A stretch of DNA of 64,000 nucleotides from Anaerolineae bacterium (lineage in GTDB: Bacteria > Chloroflexota > Anaerolineae > Anaerolineales > UBA4823): NCBI GenBank assembly GCA_003130835.1, contig QEXX01000088.1:1-64000 (forward strand), read 5' to 3'. Within the stretch, counting starts at the first letter, position 1; every line of letters starts with the position of its first letter. The notes below the pieces were generated by a model. That model searched no databases and had not been told where the DNA came from. It saw nothing but the letters and a program-made list of their open reading frames with translations. Of the stretch, positions 7,483-15,371 are shown piece by piece. The translations under genes and the position numbers were made by a program.

Positions 7483-10067
7483 GGTTTCTCTCCTTTTGTA
7501 AACCTACTTTTCCACTCATAGATCTTATTGAGCGCTTCAATTGGGGTCAATGAATTCGGATCAAGCTCTTTTAATTCTCTTAAGAGAGGGCTTTCTTGTG
7601 GAAAAAGGGCTAATTGTTGAGGATAGGAGGGTTGCACCTGCACGGCTTTTCCAGCCGATTTTTCGAGTTGTTTGAGAATCTCGTTGGCGCGTTGGACAAC
7701 CGCTTTCGGCAAGCCTGCCAGTTGGGCTACATGAATTCCATAGGATCGGTCAGACCCTCCCTCAATAATTTTATGCATAAAGATCACCTTACCATCCACC
7801 TCGCTCACTGCCACATTACGATTGCCAACCCCGGGCAGTAACTCCGCCAATTGGATTAATTCGTGATAGTGGGTCGCAAACAACGTTTTTGCCCGCAATT
7901 TTGGATGGTTATGGAGGTACTCTACGATCGCCCATGCGATTGAAACACCGTCGTAGGTGCTGGTGCCACGCCCGATTTCGTCAAGGATCAACAAGCTTCG
8001 AGAAGTAGCGTGATGCAAGATATTGGCAGTCTCAACCATCTCGACCATAAAGGTTGATTGGCCGGCATGAATCTCATCTTGGGCGCCGATACGGGTGAAA
8101 ATGCGGTCTACCACCCCAATTTTTGCTTCGGAAGCCGGAACGTAGCTTCCAATCTGAGCTAACAAAACAATAAGAGCAACCTGCCGCAAATAGGTGGACT
8201 TGCCGCTCATGTTCGGGCCTGTAATAATTTGAATTCGTTCTCCGTCCTTAAATTCGGTGTCATTCGGCACAAATCGCTCACCACTCAGAGTCTTTTCTAC
8301 CACCGGATGACGCCCCTCGCGAATTACAAGCACATCCTCCTCAACCACCTCAGGACAGACATAATGGTTAAGCACGGCAACTTCTGCGAGGCAACTCACC
8401 ACATCCAATTCAGCCAAAAAACGAGCTGTCTCAAGCAAGCGATCTTTCCCTTGCGCTAAGAGACGACACAGTTCACGAAACAGCTTTTCTTCAATTTCTC
8501 GAATTCGGTCTTCTGCGTTTAGTACAAGAGTTTCATAGTCTTTCAATTCAGGGGTAATATACCGCTCTGCGTTGACCAGGGTCTGTTTGCGGATATAAGT
8601 AGACGGCACCATCTCGCGATTCGCGTGAGTGACCTCAATGTAATATCCAAACACCTTGTTGTAGCCTACTTTGAGAGACTTAATCCCAGTTCGCTCCCGC
8701 TCTAGACTTTCGAGATTTGCGATCCACTCTCGTGCCGACCGTGATTTTTCAATAATTTCATCCAACTCTGGGGAATAGCCCATTCGAAAGATGCCGATAT
8801 TCTGTAAGGTTGCCGGAGGAGAATCGACCAGGGCACGCTGCAATAACTCGCGCTCTTCCGAGCAAGGGCTAAAGGAATGCTCCATCACGTCCAGGATTTG
8901 GGGCTTTTCGGAAAGGATTTCTGCCAGCTTAGCCACCTGTTGTAAACTGGCTCTCAGGGCCGCCAAATCTCGCGGTTGAGCCACTCCACCCACGATGCGG
9001 TTGACCAATCTTTCCAAGTCACCGATTGGTTTGAGGGTATTGCGTACGGAAGCTCGGAAAATCCCATCCTGATAAAAAAACCCAATCCTGAGTTGACGCA
9101 AGCGAATCCGCTCTATATCGAGGAGCGGCTGATGAATCCATTGACGTAGCAAGCGTCCCCCCATGGGTGTGACCGTTTGATCAAGCACATCCAGCAAGGT
9201 GCCTCGGCTACCAACGTTACGGATGGTTTCGGTTAACTCCAAGTTTCGTCGCGTAGCCGCGTCTAACACCATGAAATCGTCAAAGGAATAACTTTTGAGA
9301 TGGGTCAGCAGAGAGAGCGCCTGAGGTTGATTTTCGCGTAAATATTGCAGGATAGCCCCTGCAGCTTGAATGCCGCAGACATACCCCTTTAAACCAAAAC
9401 CATCTAAGGAAATGACCTCGAAATGGCGTAAAAGTTCTTGCTCACACCGTCCAAACTCAAACCGCCAATTGGGTAAAGTCGTCACGTGCCCTGCGAATGC
9501 CAGGTCGTTGAGTAGGTTTTCTGGGCAGAGTGTTTCAGCCGGCTGTAAGCGATTTAATTCCGCCCGTAGGGTTGTCAGAATATCCCCATTGCGGAACTCT
9601 GCCACTTGAAACTCCCCTGTAGAAATGTCGGCATAAGCAATGCCAGCTCGTTGGTTCTCCGCATCCACAACAACACTAGCCAAGTAATTATTGGCGCGGC
9701 TTGGTAACAAATTAGGTTCAATGACTGTACCAGGCGTTACCACCCGTACAACTTGACGCTGAAACAAGCCACGGTTCGGCTGATCCCCTATCTGCTCACA
9801 AATGGCAACATGATAACCTTTTTCAATCAAACGTGCTAAGTAATTATCGACAGCATGATAGGGAATGCCTGCCATCGGGACACGCACCCCTTTGGCAACG
9901 CTTCGAGAAGTTAAGACAATATCGAGTTCGCGTGAGGTAATCTCCGCATCGCCATCAAACGTCTCATAAAAATCCCCCAAGCGGAAAAAGAGAATGGCAT
10001 GAGGATATTGCTTTTTGATTTCTAAATATTGCTTTCGGATGGGAGAAAGTTCGTTGTCCTTAGCCAT
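7479..10067 (-). CDS. mutS: DNA mismatch repair protein MutS
   Basis: A full-length 862-residue MutS1-type mismatch recognition ATPase. The N-terminal mismatch-binding domain contains the GDFYETF motif near residue 31 (Phe-x-Glu wedge). The C-terminal ATPase has the Walker A GPNMSGKSTYLRQ near residue 616, the ST(F)MVEM signature, Walker B LLILDEIGRGTSTYDG and FATHYHEL. A short C-terminal tail for dimer/clamp contacts is present. No ribosome binding site precedes the ATG; the -10 box of its promoter ends six bases upstream, so the mRNA is probably leaderless. No mutL is in the window. Confidence 0.97.
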   Translation of the reverse strand: MAKDNELSPIRKQYLEIKKQYPHAILFFRLGDFYETFDGDAEITSRELDIVLTSRSVAKGVRVPMAGIPYHAVDNYLARLIEKGYHVAICEQIGDQPNRGLFQRQVVRVVTPGTVIEPNLLPSRANNYLASVVVDAENQRAGIAYADISTGEFQVAEFRNGDILTTLRAELNRLQPAETLCPENLLNDLAFAGHVTTLPNWRFEFGRCEQELLRHFEVISLDGFGLKGYVCGIQAAGAILQYLRENQPQALSLLTHLKSYSFDDFMVLDAATRRNLELTETIRNVGSRGTLLDVLDQTVTPMGGRLLRQWIHQPLLDIERIRLRQLRIGFFYQDGIFRASVRNTLKPIGDLERLVNRIVGGVAQPRDLAALRASLQQVAKLAEILSEKPQILDVMEHSFSPCSEERELLQRALVDSPPATLQNIGIFRMGYSPELDEIIEKSRSAREWIANLESLERERTGIKSLKVGYNKVFGYYIEVTHANREMVPSTYIRKQTLVNAERYITPELKDYETLVLNAEDRIREIEEKLFRELCRLLAQGKDRLLETARFLAELDVVSCLAEVAVLNHYVCPEVVEEDVLVIREGRHPVVEKTLSGERFVPNDTEFKDGERIQIITGPNMSGKSTYLRQVALIVLLAQIGSYVPASEAKIGVVDRIFTRIGAQDEIHAGQSTFMVEMVETANILHHATSRSLLILDEIGRGTSTYDGVSIAWAIVEYLHNHPKLRAKTLFATHYHELIQLAELLPGVGNRNVAVSEVDGKVIFMHKIIEGGSDRSYGIHVAQLAGLPKAVVQRANEILKQLEKSAGKAVQVQPSYPQQLALFPQESPLLRELKELDPNSLTPIEALNKIYEWKSRFTKGEKP

Positions 10068-10073
10068 ATCTTC

Positions 10074-10102
10074 ATTCTAAAGTGTCATGACACTTTAGAC
10101 AA
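10074..10102 (-). promoter_or_regulatory. mutS promoter (probably leaderless)
   Basis: On the minus strand: TTGTCT (10097-10102), 17-base spacer, TAGAAT (10074-10079). The -10 box ends six bases before the mutS ATG at 10067, so transcription should begin at or next to the start codon. Confidence 0.72.
10076..10099. promoter_or_regulatory. 24-bp palindromic operator in the mutS promoter
   Basis: A perfect 24-bp palindrome; each half reads TCTAAAGTGTCA. It fills the spacer between the -35 and -10 boxes of mutS and touches both. A dimeric protein bound here would block RNA polymerase. It lies 25 bases upstream of the -35 box of the divergent ABC-ATPase gene. The cognate regulator is not recognisable in this window. 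Confidence 0.7.
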
Positions 10103-10123
10103 GAGAGCAAAAGGGAAAAAGAT

Positions 10124-10152
10124 TTGTTTTTTTGGTTAACTCAGGCTATAAT
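10124..10152 (+). promoter_or_regulatory. Promoter of the ABC ATPase gene
   Basis: TTGTTT at 10124-10129, 17-base spacer, TATAAT at 10147-10152. Transcription would start about 28 bases before the ATG at 10188, leaving room for the AGGAG site at 10176-10180. Confidence 0.7.
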
Positions 10153-10187
10153 ACAGTCACTATACACAAAAAGAAAGGAGAAAAACC

Positions 10188-11288
10188 ATGGCTAGCGTCA
10201 CTTTTGATCACGTGACCAAAAAGTTTGGCGATGTCGTCGCCGTCAACGATTTGAACATTCATATCGAGGACAAAGAATTTCTGGTTCTGGTAGGTCCTTC
10301 GGGCTGCGGAAAATCAACTGCTCTGCGTTGTTTAGCTGGATTGGAAGATGTCACCTCGGGACGCATTTTGATCGGCGATCAGGTCGTCAACGATATTCCT
10401 CCTAAAGATCGCGATATCGCAATGGTCTTTCAATCGTATGCCCTTTACCCTCATATGACCGTCTTTGACAACATGGCTTTTGCCTTGAAACTGCGCAAAG
10501 TACCCAAAGATGAAATTAAACGCCGCGTTCACCAAGCCGCTGAACTGTTGGGCATTCAAGACCTGCTCAATCGTCGCCCGCGTCAGCTTTCCGGTGGACA
10601 ACGTCAACGAGTGGCAGTTGGTCGAGCGATCGTGCGCGAGCCAAAGGTTTTTCTCTTTGACGAACCACTCTCAAACTTAGACGCCAAATTGCGTGTAGAA
10701 ACCCGCGCCAACATCAGCAAACTGCATCTTCAACTTCAAACCACCTTTATTTACGTGACTCACGACCAAGTTGAAGCCATGACCATGGCTTCACGAATTG
10801 CGGTGATCAACCACGGTGTGCTACAACAAGTCGATACGCCACAGAATCTCTACGACAAACCCAACAATCTCTTTGTTGCCGGTTTCATTGGTTCGCCGGC
10901 GATGAATTTCTTCCACGCTCACATTCGTCGGGACAATGGCAAGATGTATGTCGATGGGACGACCTTTGCGGTTGAAGTTCCGAGTGAACGTCACGCTGTC
11001 TATGCTCCGTATATTGACAAACCGGTGATCTTGGGAATTCGTCCCGAAGATATTTACAACCCAGAATTCGCACCGCCTGGAATTCTTGCCCAACCGGTTG
11101 AAGCAACGGTAGACGTGACTGAGTTGATGGGTAACGAAATCTTTGTCTACCTAAAAAGCGGTGACCATAACTTTATTGCTCGGGTTGACCCGCGTTCTCG
11201 CTATACCATCAACCAACGAACTCAAGTTGTCTTTAATATGGCAAATATGCACATCTTTGATCCGGCAACAGAATTAGCCGTGCGTTAA
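10188..11288 (+). CDS. ugpC: MalK/UgpC/MsmX-type ABC transporter ATPase
   Basis: A 366-residue ATPase that energises carbohydrate ABC importers. Walker [10 protein letters not shown] (36-44), Q-loop [12 protein letters not shown], signature LSGGQRQR (134-141), Walker B VFLFDEP (154-160), D-loop SNLDAKLR and the H-loop THDQ are all present. The C-terminal third is the MalK-type regulatory (TOBE/OB) domain, including LGIRPEDIY. No permease or binding protein is adjacent, which fits a shared MsmX-like ATPase serving several sugar importers. An AGGAG site lies seven bases before the ATG. Confidence 0.93.
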   Translation: MASVTFDHVTKKFGDVVAVNDLNIHIEDKEFLVLVGPSGCGKSTALRCLAGLEDVTSGRILIGDQVVNDIPPKDRDIAMVFQSYALYPHMTVFDNMAFALKLRKVPKDEIKRRVHQAAELLGIQDLLNRRPRQLSGGQRQRVAVGRAIVREPKVFLFDEPLSNLDAKLRVETRANISKLHLQLQTTFIYVTHDQVEAMTMASRIAVINHGVLQQVDTPQNLYDKPNNLFVAGFIGSPAMNFFHAHIRRDNGKMYVDGTTFAVEVPSERHAVYAPYIDKPVILGIRPEDIYNPEFAPPGILAQPVEATVDVTELMGNEIFVYLKSGDHNFIARVDPRSRYTINQRTQVVFNMANMHIFDPATELAVR

Positions 11289-11356
11289 AGGAATAATTTA
11301 TACATAAAGGCTGGCAATGTAGTTAGCCAATCTCATCAAATTTGGAGTTAGCATCC

Positions 11357-12121
11357 ATGTCAGAAACGCCTGCTTATAAACTCGTCTTAGTCCGTCATGG
11401 ACAAAGTGTTTGGAATCTTGAAAACCGCTTTACCGGGTGGACTGATGTTGGTCTGACCGAACAAGGAGTGCAAGAAGCGATCAATGCGGGTAAGATGTTA
11501 CGTGATCAAGGCTACCAGTTTGACATCGCTTTTACCTCGGTCTTAAAACGCGCCATCAAAACGCTCTGGATTATCCTTGAAGAGATGAATCTCGAATGGC
11601 TGCCGGTGATTAATGCCTGGCAACTGAATGAACGGCACTATGGCGCGCTCCAAGGCTTAAATAAGGCTGAAATGGCTGTCAAATATGGTGAAGCTCAAGT
11701 TAAACTCTGGCGACGCAGTTACGATGTGCCACCTCCGGCGTTAGATTGGGACGATCCACGCCATCCCCGCTTTGATCCCCGGTATGCTTCCTTGTCACGC
11801 GAGCAACTACCTAGCTGTGAGTCCCTAAAAGATACGGTACATCGCATGTTGCCGTATTGGTTTAGCGACATTGCCCCAACGATCAAAAGCGGCAAACGCG
11901 TTCTGATTTCCGCGCATGGCAACAGCCTGCGCGCTCTAGTCAAATACCTAGATAACATCTCCGATGAAGAGATTGTCGAGCTGAATATCCCCACCGGTAT
12001 TCCTCTGGTCTATGAGCTAGATGAAGACCTCAAACCCATCACCCATTACTATTTAGCCGACGAAGAAACCGTGCGCAAAGCTGCCGAAGCCGTAGCTGCT
12101 CAAGGGAAAGCGAAGGTATAG
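11357..12121 (+). CDS. gpmA: 2,3-bisphosphoglycerate-dependent phosphoglycerate mutase
   Basis: Glycolytic enzyme interconverting 3- and 2-phosphoglycerate, 254 residues. The N-terminal [18 protein letters not shown] contains the phospho-accepting His13. The segments [24 protein letters not shown] and [15 protein letters not shown] carry the remaining active-site Arg, Glu and His. The ATG at 11357 is chosen over an in-frame TTG at 11342 because GGAG at 11344-11347 is correctly spaced for it. A strong intrinsic terminator follows. Confidence 0.95.
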   Translation: MSETPAYKLVLVRHGQSVWNLENRFTGWTDVGLTEQGVQEAINAGKMLRDQGYQFDIAFTSVLKRAIKTLWIILEEMNLEWLPVINAWQLNERHYGALQGLNKAEMAVKYGEAQVKLWRRSYDVPPPALDWDDPRHPRFDPRYASLSREQLPSCESLKDTVHRMLPYWFSDIAPTIKSGKRVLISAHGNSLRALVKYLDNISDEEIVELNIPTGIPLVYELDEDLKPITHYYLADEETVRKAAEAVAAQGKAKV

Positions 12122-12142
12122 CCTATCATCCGCAAATGGTCA

Positions 12143-12177
12143 AAAACCCGCTTGTTATCAAACGAGCGGGTTTTTTA
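12143..12177 (+). terminator. Rho-independent terminator after gpmA
   Basis: Stem AAAACCCGCT pairing with AGCGGGTTTT, closed by a short inner stem and loop, followed by a run of six or more T. It ends the gpmA transcript before the convergent DUF1461 gene. Confidence 0.92.
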
Positions 12178-12202
12178 TTGTTAAACAACCAAAACGTCGC
12201 AC

Positions 12203-12856
12203 TTAGTCAATTTTCCATTTCCACAAGCTAAGGCCCCCTAAAATTGCCAAGCCGCCGACAAACAAGAAGGTATCCCGCCAAAACCGTTCTGGGAACAAGC
12301 GGATTAAAGTATCCGACCAGAGAAAAGTCCAAGTGCCGGGTTCAAAGAAGATGTTATGAAATGCCACAAAGAAAATTCCAAAACCAATCAGGACAAACAG
12401 CAAGATACCGCCCAACAAAATCAGGGTCCAAAGGCCGCCGCGCTGCAATGCAACTCGAAAATCTCTCCATCGCCCGCTTCTCCACGCAAAAACACCGGCG
12501 GCAAAAAAGAAGACCAATACGCCATACCACACCTGCAAGGTCACCTGGACGACATTTTTCACGTCCACCATATGACGCAACTCGCGCTGGTTATACACTG
12601 GGTTACCATCCGCAAAGCGTAGGTCAGCTAAGAACTCGATACCCGCATCATTGAGTAGATACGCTAAGGCTATCCCGGACCAATACAAACGTTCTTCTTT
12701 TGTGAAGCCGTAAGGATCGGGGGGAAAACCCGGTAGATTGTATTCAATCTGTAGAAAAACGGGGGTCATAAGCAAACGCACAGCCGTCAGGGTCAAAACG
12801 ACTGGGGTTAAGAAGCTCACCAACCACCACAAGATAGTCAAGATAATCTTCTTCAT
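12203..12856 (-). CDS. DUF1461 integral membrane protein
   Basis: About 217 residues with four predicted membrane helices: one at the N-terminus, then a 75-residue extracytoplasmic-type segment containing QREL RHMVDVKNV, then three more helices. The order and the conserved LRHMVDVK segment match the DUF1461 (TIGR01906) family, whose function is unknown. The ATG at 12856 is chosen because GGAGAC sits just upstream and it overlaps the previous gene's stop (ATGA). An upstream in-frame start would run 20 codons into that gene. Last gene of the glycosyltransferase/spermidine-synthase-like operon. Confidence 0.8.
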   Translation of the reverse strand: MKKIILTILWWLVSFLTPVVLTLTAVRLLMTPVFLQIEYNLPGFPPDPYGFTKEERLYWSGIALAYLLNDAGIEFLADLRFADGNPVYNQRELRHMVDVKNVVQVTLQVWYGVLVFFFAAGVFAWRSGRWRDFRVALQRGGLWTLILLGGILLFVLIGFGIFFVAFHNIFFEPGTWTFLWSDTLIRLFPERFWRDTFLFVGGLAILGGLSLWKWKID

Positions 12857-14427
12857 TGTAGCGTCTCCATTTCTCCGGAAAATAGGAACTTTATCATCAA
12901 TTGATTGGTCATCCATTCAATTGGGGCACGATCGTCAGTAAACACGATCTGGGATTCTGGCACAGGTTGCTGATAGAGGACAAATCGTTGCATCACCTCA
13001 ATCAATAATGGGTGGATATCTTGACGCTGATAAAAAGCCAACAAGTTTTGGTACAAATTTTCAACGCGGGTAGGAGATTTGGTGGCGTAGATCACCGAGT
13101 TGAACGTATCCGGCAGATCCATAACGTAAATCGAGGGGAACACTATCCTAAGGGTTCCCACAAATCCATCGATTAAACGTCGATCGTTCGGCGCGCGGCC
13201 CACATTGATTGCAACCACGCCATCATCGCTGAGATGGTCAGAGAGGATTTGAAAGAACTCAACAGTTGTCAAGTGCCAAGGAATATAAGGCGGGCGGTAA
13301 GCATCGACAGTGATTAATTGATACTGGTGCGGACTATGCGCAATCCCCCAACGGCCGTCTTGAGCGATTGGGTTAAGATTGGGGAGGGTCATCTCAAAGT
13401 ATTGCTGTCCAATTTTGATGATCTCAGGATCGATCTCATAGCCATCAATTGGGATTGAGCCAAATACCACAGTGGCTTGGCGAGCCGTTGTCCCAGCAGC
13501 TAAGCCAATAATGGCGATTCTGCGAACATTACTGGGTTCGTAAACGCCATCATTGGCTGCTAAGTTAAAAAATGGACCGACCAGAAACTGTTCCCAAGGG
13601 CCGCCATAAAATAATTGATGCTCATGCCAAATCGAGTGAATACCTTGTCCTTCGTTCAAACGAAGGTAGCGATAGCCATCGTTCTCCAAGACTTGAATAT
13701 AGTTATAAGCCGATTCGCTTTCAAAAATCTGGCCGACGCTGCTCTTTAGTGGCCTTCCCCCCATAAAAAACAAACACCCCAATAAGAATAATAGCATTGC
13801 GGCAAACAACACTCTAGGCTTTAACCCGTACCTCCACCCCCCAAGCAAAGCGATCATACAAACCAAGCAACCAAAAGCGTAAAAAGTGCGGTAGGTTCCG
13901 ATCAAGGGGATGGAGATCAAGACAGGGACAAAGGCACCGAGAAACGATCCGAGGGTCGAGATGGCATAGAGACGACCAGCCGTTTTCCCGGAGGACTGCC
14001 GGTCTTCGACCAACAAACGGATTGCAAACGGTGAAATCATCCCTAACAAAGTCACCGGAATGCTAAATAAAATCAATACCACACTAAAGGATCCGAATAA
14101 AATCCCAAGGTTGAGTTCATCAAATGCCTGCGAAGCGAGACGCAAGATCGGTTGGGATAGAAGCGGAATTAAACCAGTTGTAAACCCTCCCAACCCAAGC
14201 AGAAGATATAGAAAATTCGCTGCAGGATAACGGTCAGCCAGGTTGCCCCCAATAAAATAACCGGCTGCTAAGAAGATTAAGATTAAGCCAATGATCGATG
14301 CCCATACCAGATTGCTATTGCCGTAAACATTACCAATCAAGCGAGAAGCGCTCATCTCAACCGCTAAAGCCGTCATTCCGCTAATGAAAACAACGATATA
14401 AATGAATTTTCGCTCGGGTGGGCTCAT
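12853..14427 (-). CDS. Membrane-embedded spermidine synthase-like protein
   Basis: A 524-residue two-part protein. Residues about 1-230 hold seven or eight hydrophobic helices, including an MFS-like NVYGNSNLVWASIIGLILIF. Residues about 280-470 are a Rossmann-type SpeE-like domain: IIGLAAGTTARQATVVFG, the acidic strand end IDGYEIDPEII, and ITVDAYRPPYIPWHLTTVEFF. This is the fused-MFS/spermidine-synthase family found in many bacteria. Whether it makes polyamines is unproven: the usual catalytic Asp region reads VDAYRPP, and no speD or speB is nearby. Same operon as the flanking genes. Confidence 0.82.
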   Translation of the reverse strand: MSPPERKFIYIVVFISGMTALAVEMSASRLIGNVYGNSNLVWASIIGLILIFLAAGYFIGGNLADRYPAANFLYLLLGLGGFTTGLIPLLSQPILRLASQAFDELNLGILFGSFSVVLILFSIPVTLLGMISPFAIRLLVEDRQSSGKTAGRLYAISTLGSFLGAFVPVLISIPLIGTYRTFYAFGCLVCMIALLGGWRYGLKPRVLFAAMLLFLLGCLFFMGGRPLKSSVGQIFESESAYNYIQVLENDGYRYLRLNEGQGIHSIWHEHQLFYGGPWEQFLVGPFFNLAANDGVYEPSNVRRIAIIGLAAGTTARQATVVFGSIPIDGYEIDPEIIKIGQQYFEMTLPNLNPIAQDGRWGIAHSPHQYQLITVDAYRPPYIPWHLTTVEFFQILSDHLSDDGVVAINVGRAPNDRRLIDGFVGTLRIVFPSIYVMDLPDTFNSVIYATKSPTRVENLYQNLLAFYQRQDIHPLLIEVMQRFVLYQQPVPESQIVFTDDRAPIEWMTNQLMIKFLFSGEMETLQ

Positions 14428-14440
14428 TAACGCTCTGTAC

Positions 14441-15133
14441 TTAGCTGTTTAAGTTTGCAAGGAGAAATGCTCGCCCAATCTGTAGATACATTTTTGCGCG
14501 GTTGAGAATGCCATCAAAGATTCCCCGATGGATCTCACTGGGCGGATGAAACACACCGCGCCAAATCACGTATTTACAGCGCCAATGTTTGCGAAAGCTG
14601 GCAACGGTAATCGCGGTTTCTAGCCCATACCCTTCAGCAGCTTTCCAACAAATCCCCTCCAAATGCTTTCTCCACAGACAACGTTGTCCGGATAGCCAGG
14701 GCGTCGCCCAATGACTGAAATCCGAATAAATCTTTCCCCCGCGGAAAATTCCAACGGTCATGTCCAGATTATCTTTCAATACTCCAATGATGAGTTCTTC
14801 TACGTGCTGAACTCTCAAACCCCACAGATCGGCATCCAGCAGCAGGATTAGATCGGATTGTGTGGACTGTAAACCCGAAAAAACCGCTTGCCCTTTCCCC
14901 AAGTTTCTGGCATGGGTTAAGAGATGGATTCTCGCATCACAATCCATCGCCTCGACAACCTTCTGAGCACTTCCGTCTGTAGAACCATCATCAACAACCA
15001 CAATTTGTTGAATTAATTCACATTGGCAGAGGATATCCAAAACCCGTTTGACCGCGGATGCTTCGTTATACACCGGGAGAACTGCCGAAATGGATGGAAA
15101 ACCTTGTTGAAAAGAAGATGGGGTGACAGCCAA
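14441..15133 (-). CDS. Family 2 glycosyltransferase
   Basis: A 230-residue GT-A fold transferase without membrane helices. SAVLPVYNEASAV opens the nucleotide-binding fold, VVVDDGSTDGS (residues 45-55) is the second conserved block, and LLLDADLWG contains the metal-binding D-x-D at residues 100-102. The start is a TTG at 15133 with GAGG about seven bases upstream. It heads the operon with the spermidine-synthase-like and DUF1461 proteins, separated by 13 bases from the former. Acceptor unknown; size and sequence suggest a dolichyl-phosphate-mannose-synthase-like enzyme. Confidence 0.85.
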   Translation of the reverse strand: MAVTPSSFQQGFPSISAVLPVYNEASAVKRVLDILCQCELIQQIVVVDDGSTDGSAQKVVEAMDCDARIHLLTHARNLGKGQAVFSGLQSTQSDLILLLDADLWGLRVQHVEELIIGVLKDNLDMTVGIFRGGKIYSDFSHWATPWLSGQRCLWRKHLEGICWKAAEGYGLETAITVASFRKHWRCKYVIWRGVFHPPSEIHRGIFDGILNRAKMYLQIGRAFLLANLNS

Positions 15134-15335
15134 CTGATCCTCGATAAAAATGGATGTAAATCAAATAGCCAACCTTATTTAGACTGCTCAGATTATAATC
15201 GATTCCATCTCTTTTCTTTTCAGGACATTCGTCTTTTAGAAATGGGTATATCAAGACCTGCGCCTGTTGTTGGTTCGTTACGCAGGCATAAACCTAGTGG
15301 TTCGAGTGTTTACGACTTTAGGGTTGATTCGTACT

Positions 15336-15344
15336 TGGTATAAT
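15336..15344 (+). promoter_or_regulatory. Extended -10 promoter of alaS
   Basis: TGGTATAAT, an extended -10 element (TGn plus a perfect TATAAT at 15339-15344) 27 bases before the alaS start. No good -35 box is seen at the usual distance, which is normal for extended -10 promoters. Confidence 0.72.
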
Positions 15345-15371
15345 ACTTGTAATACTGATCTGAGGTGAGAA

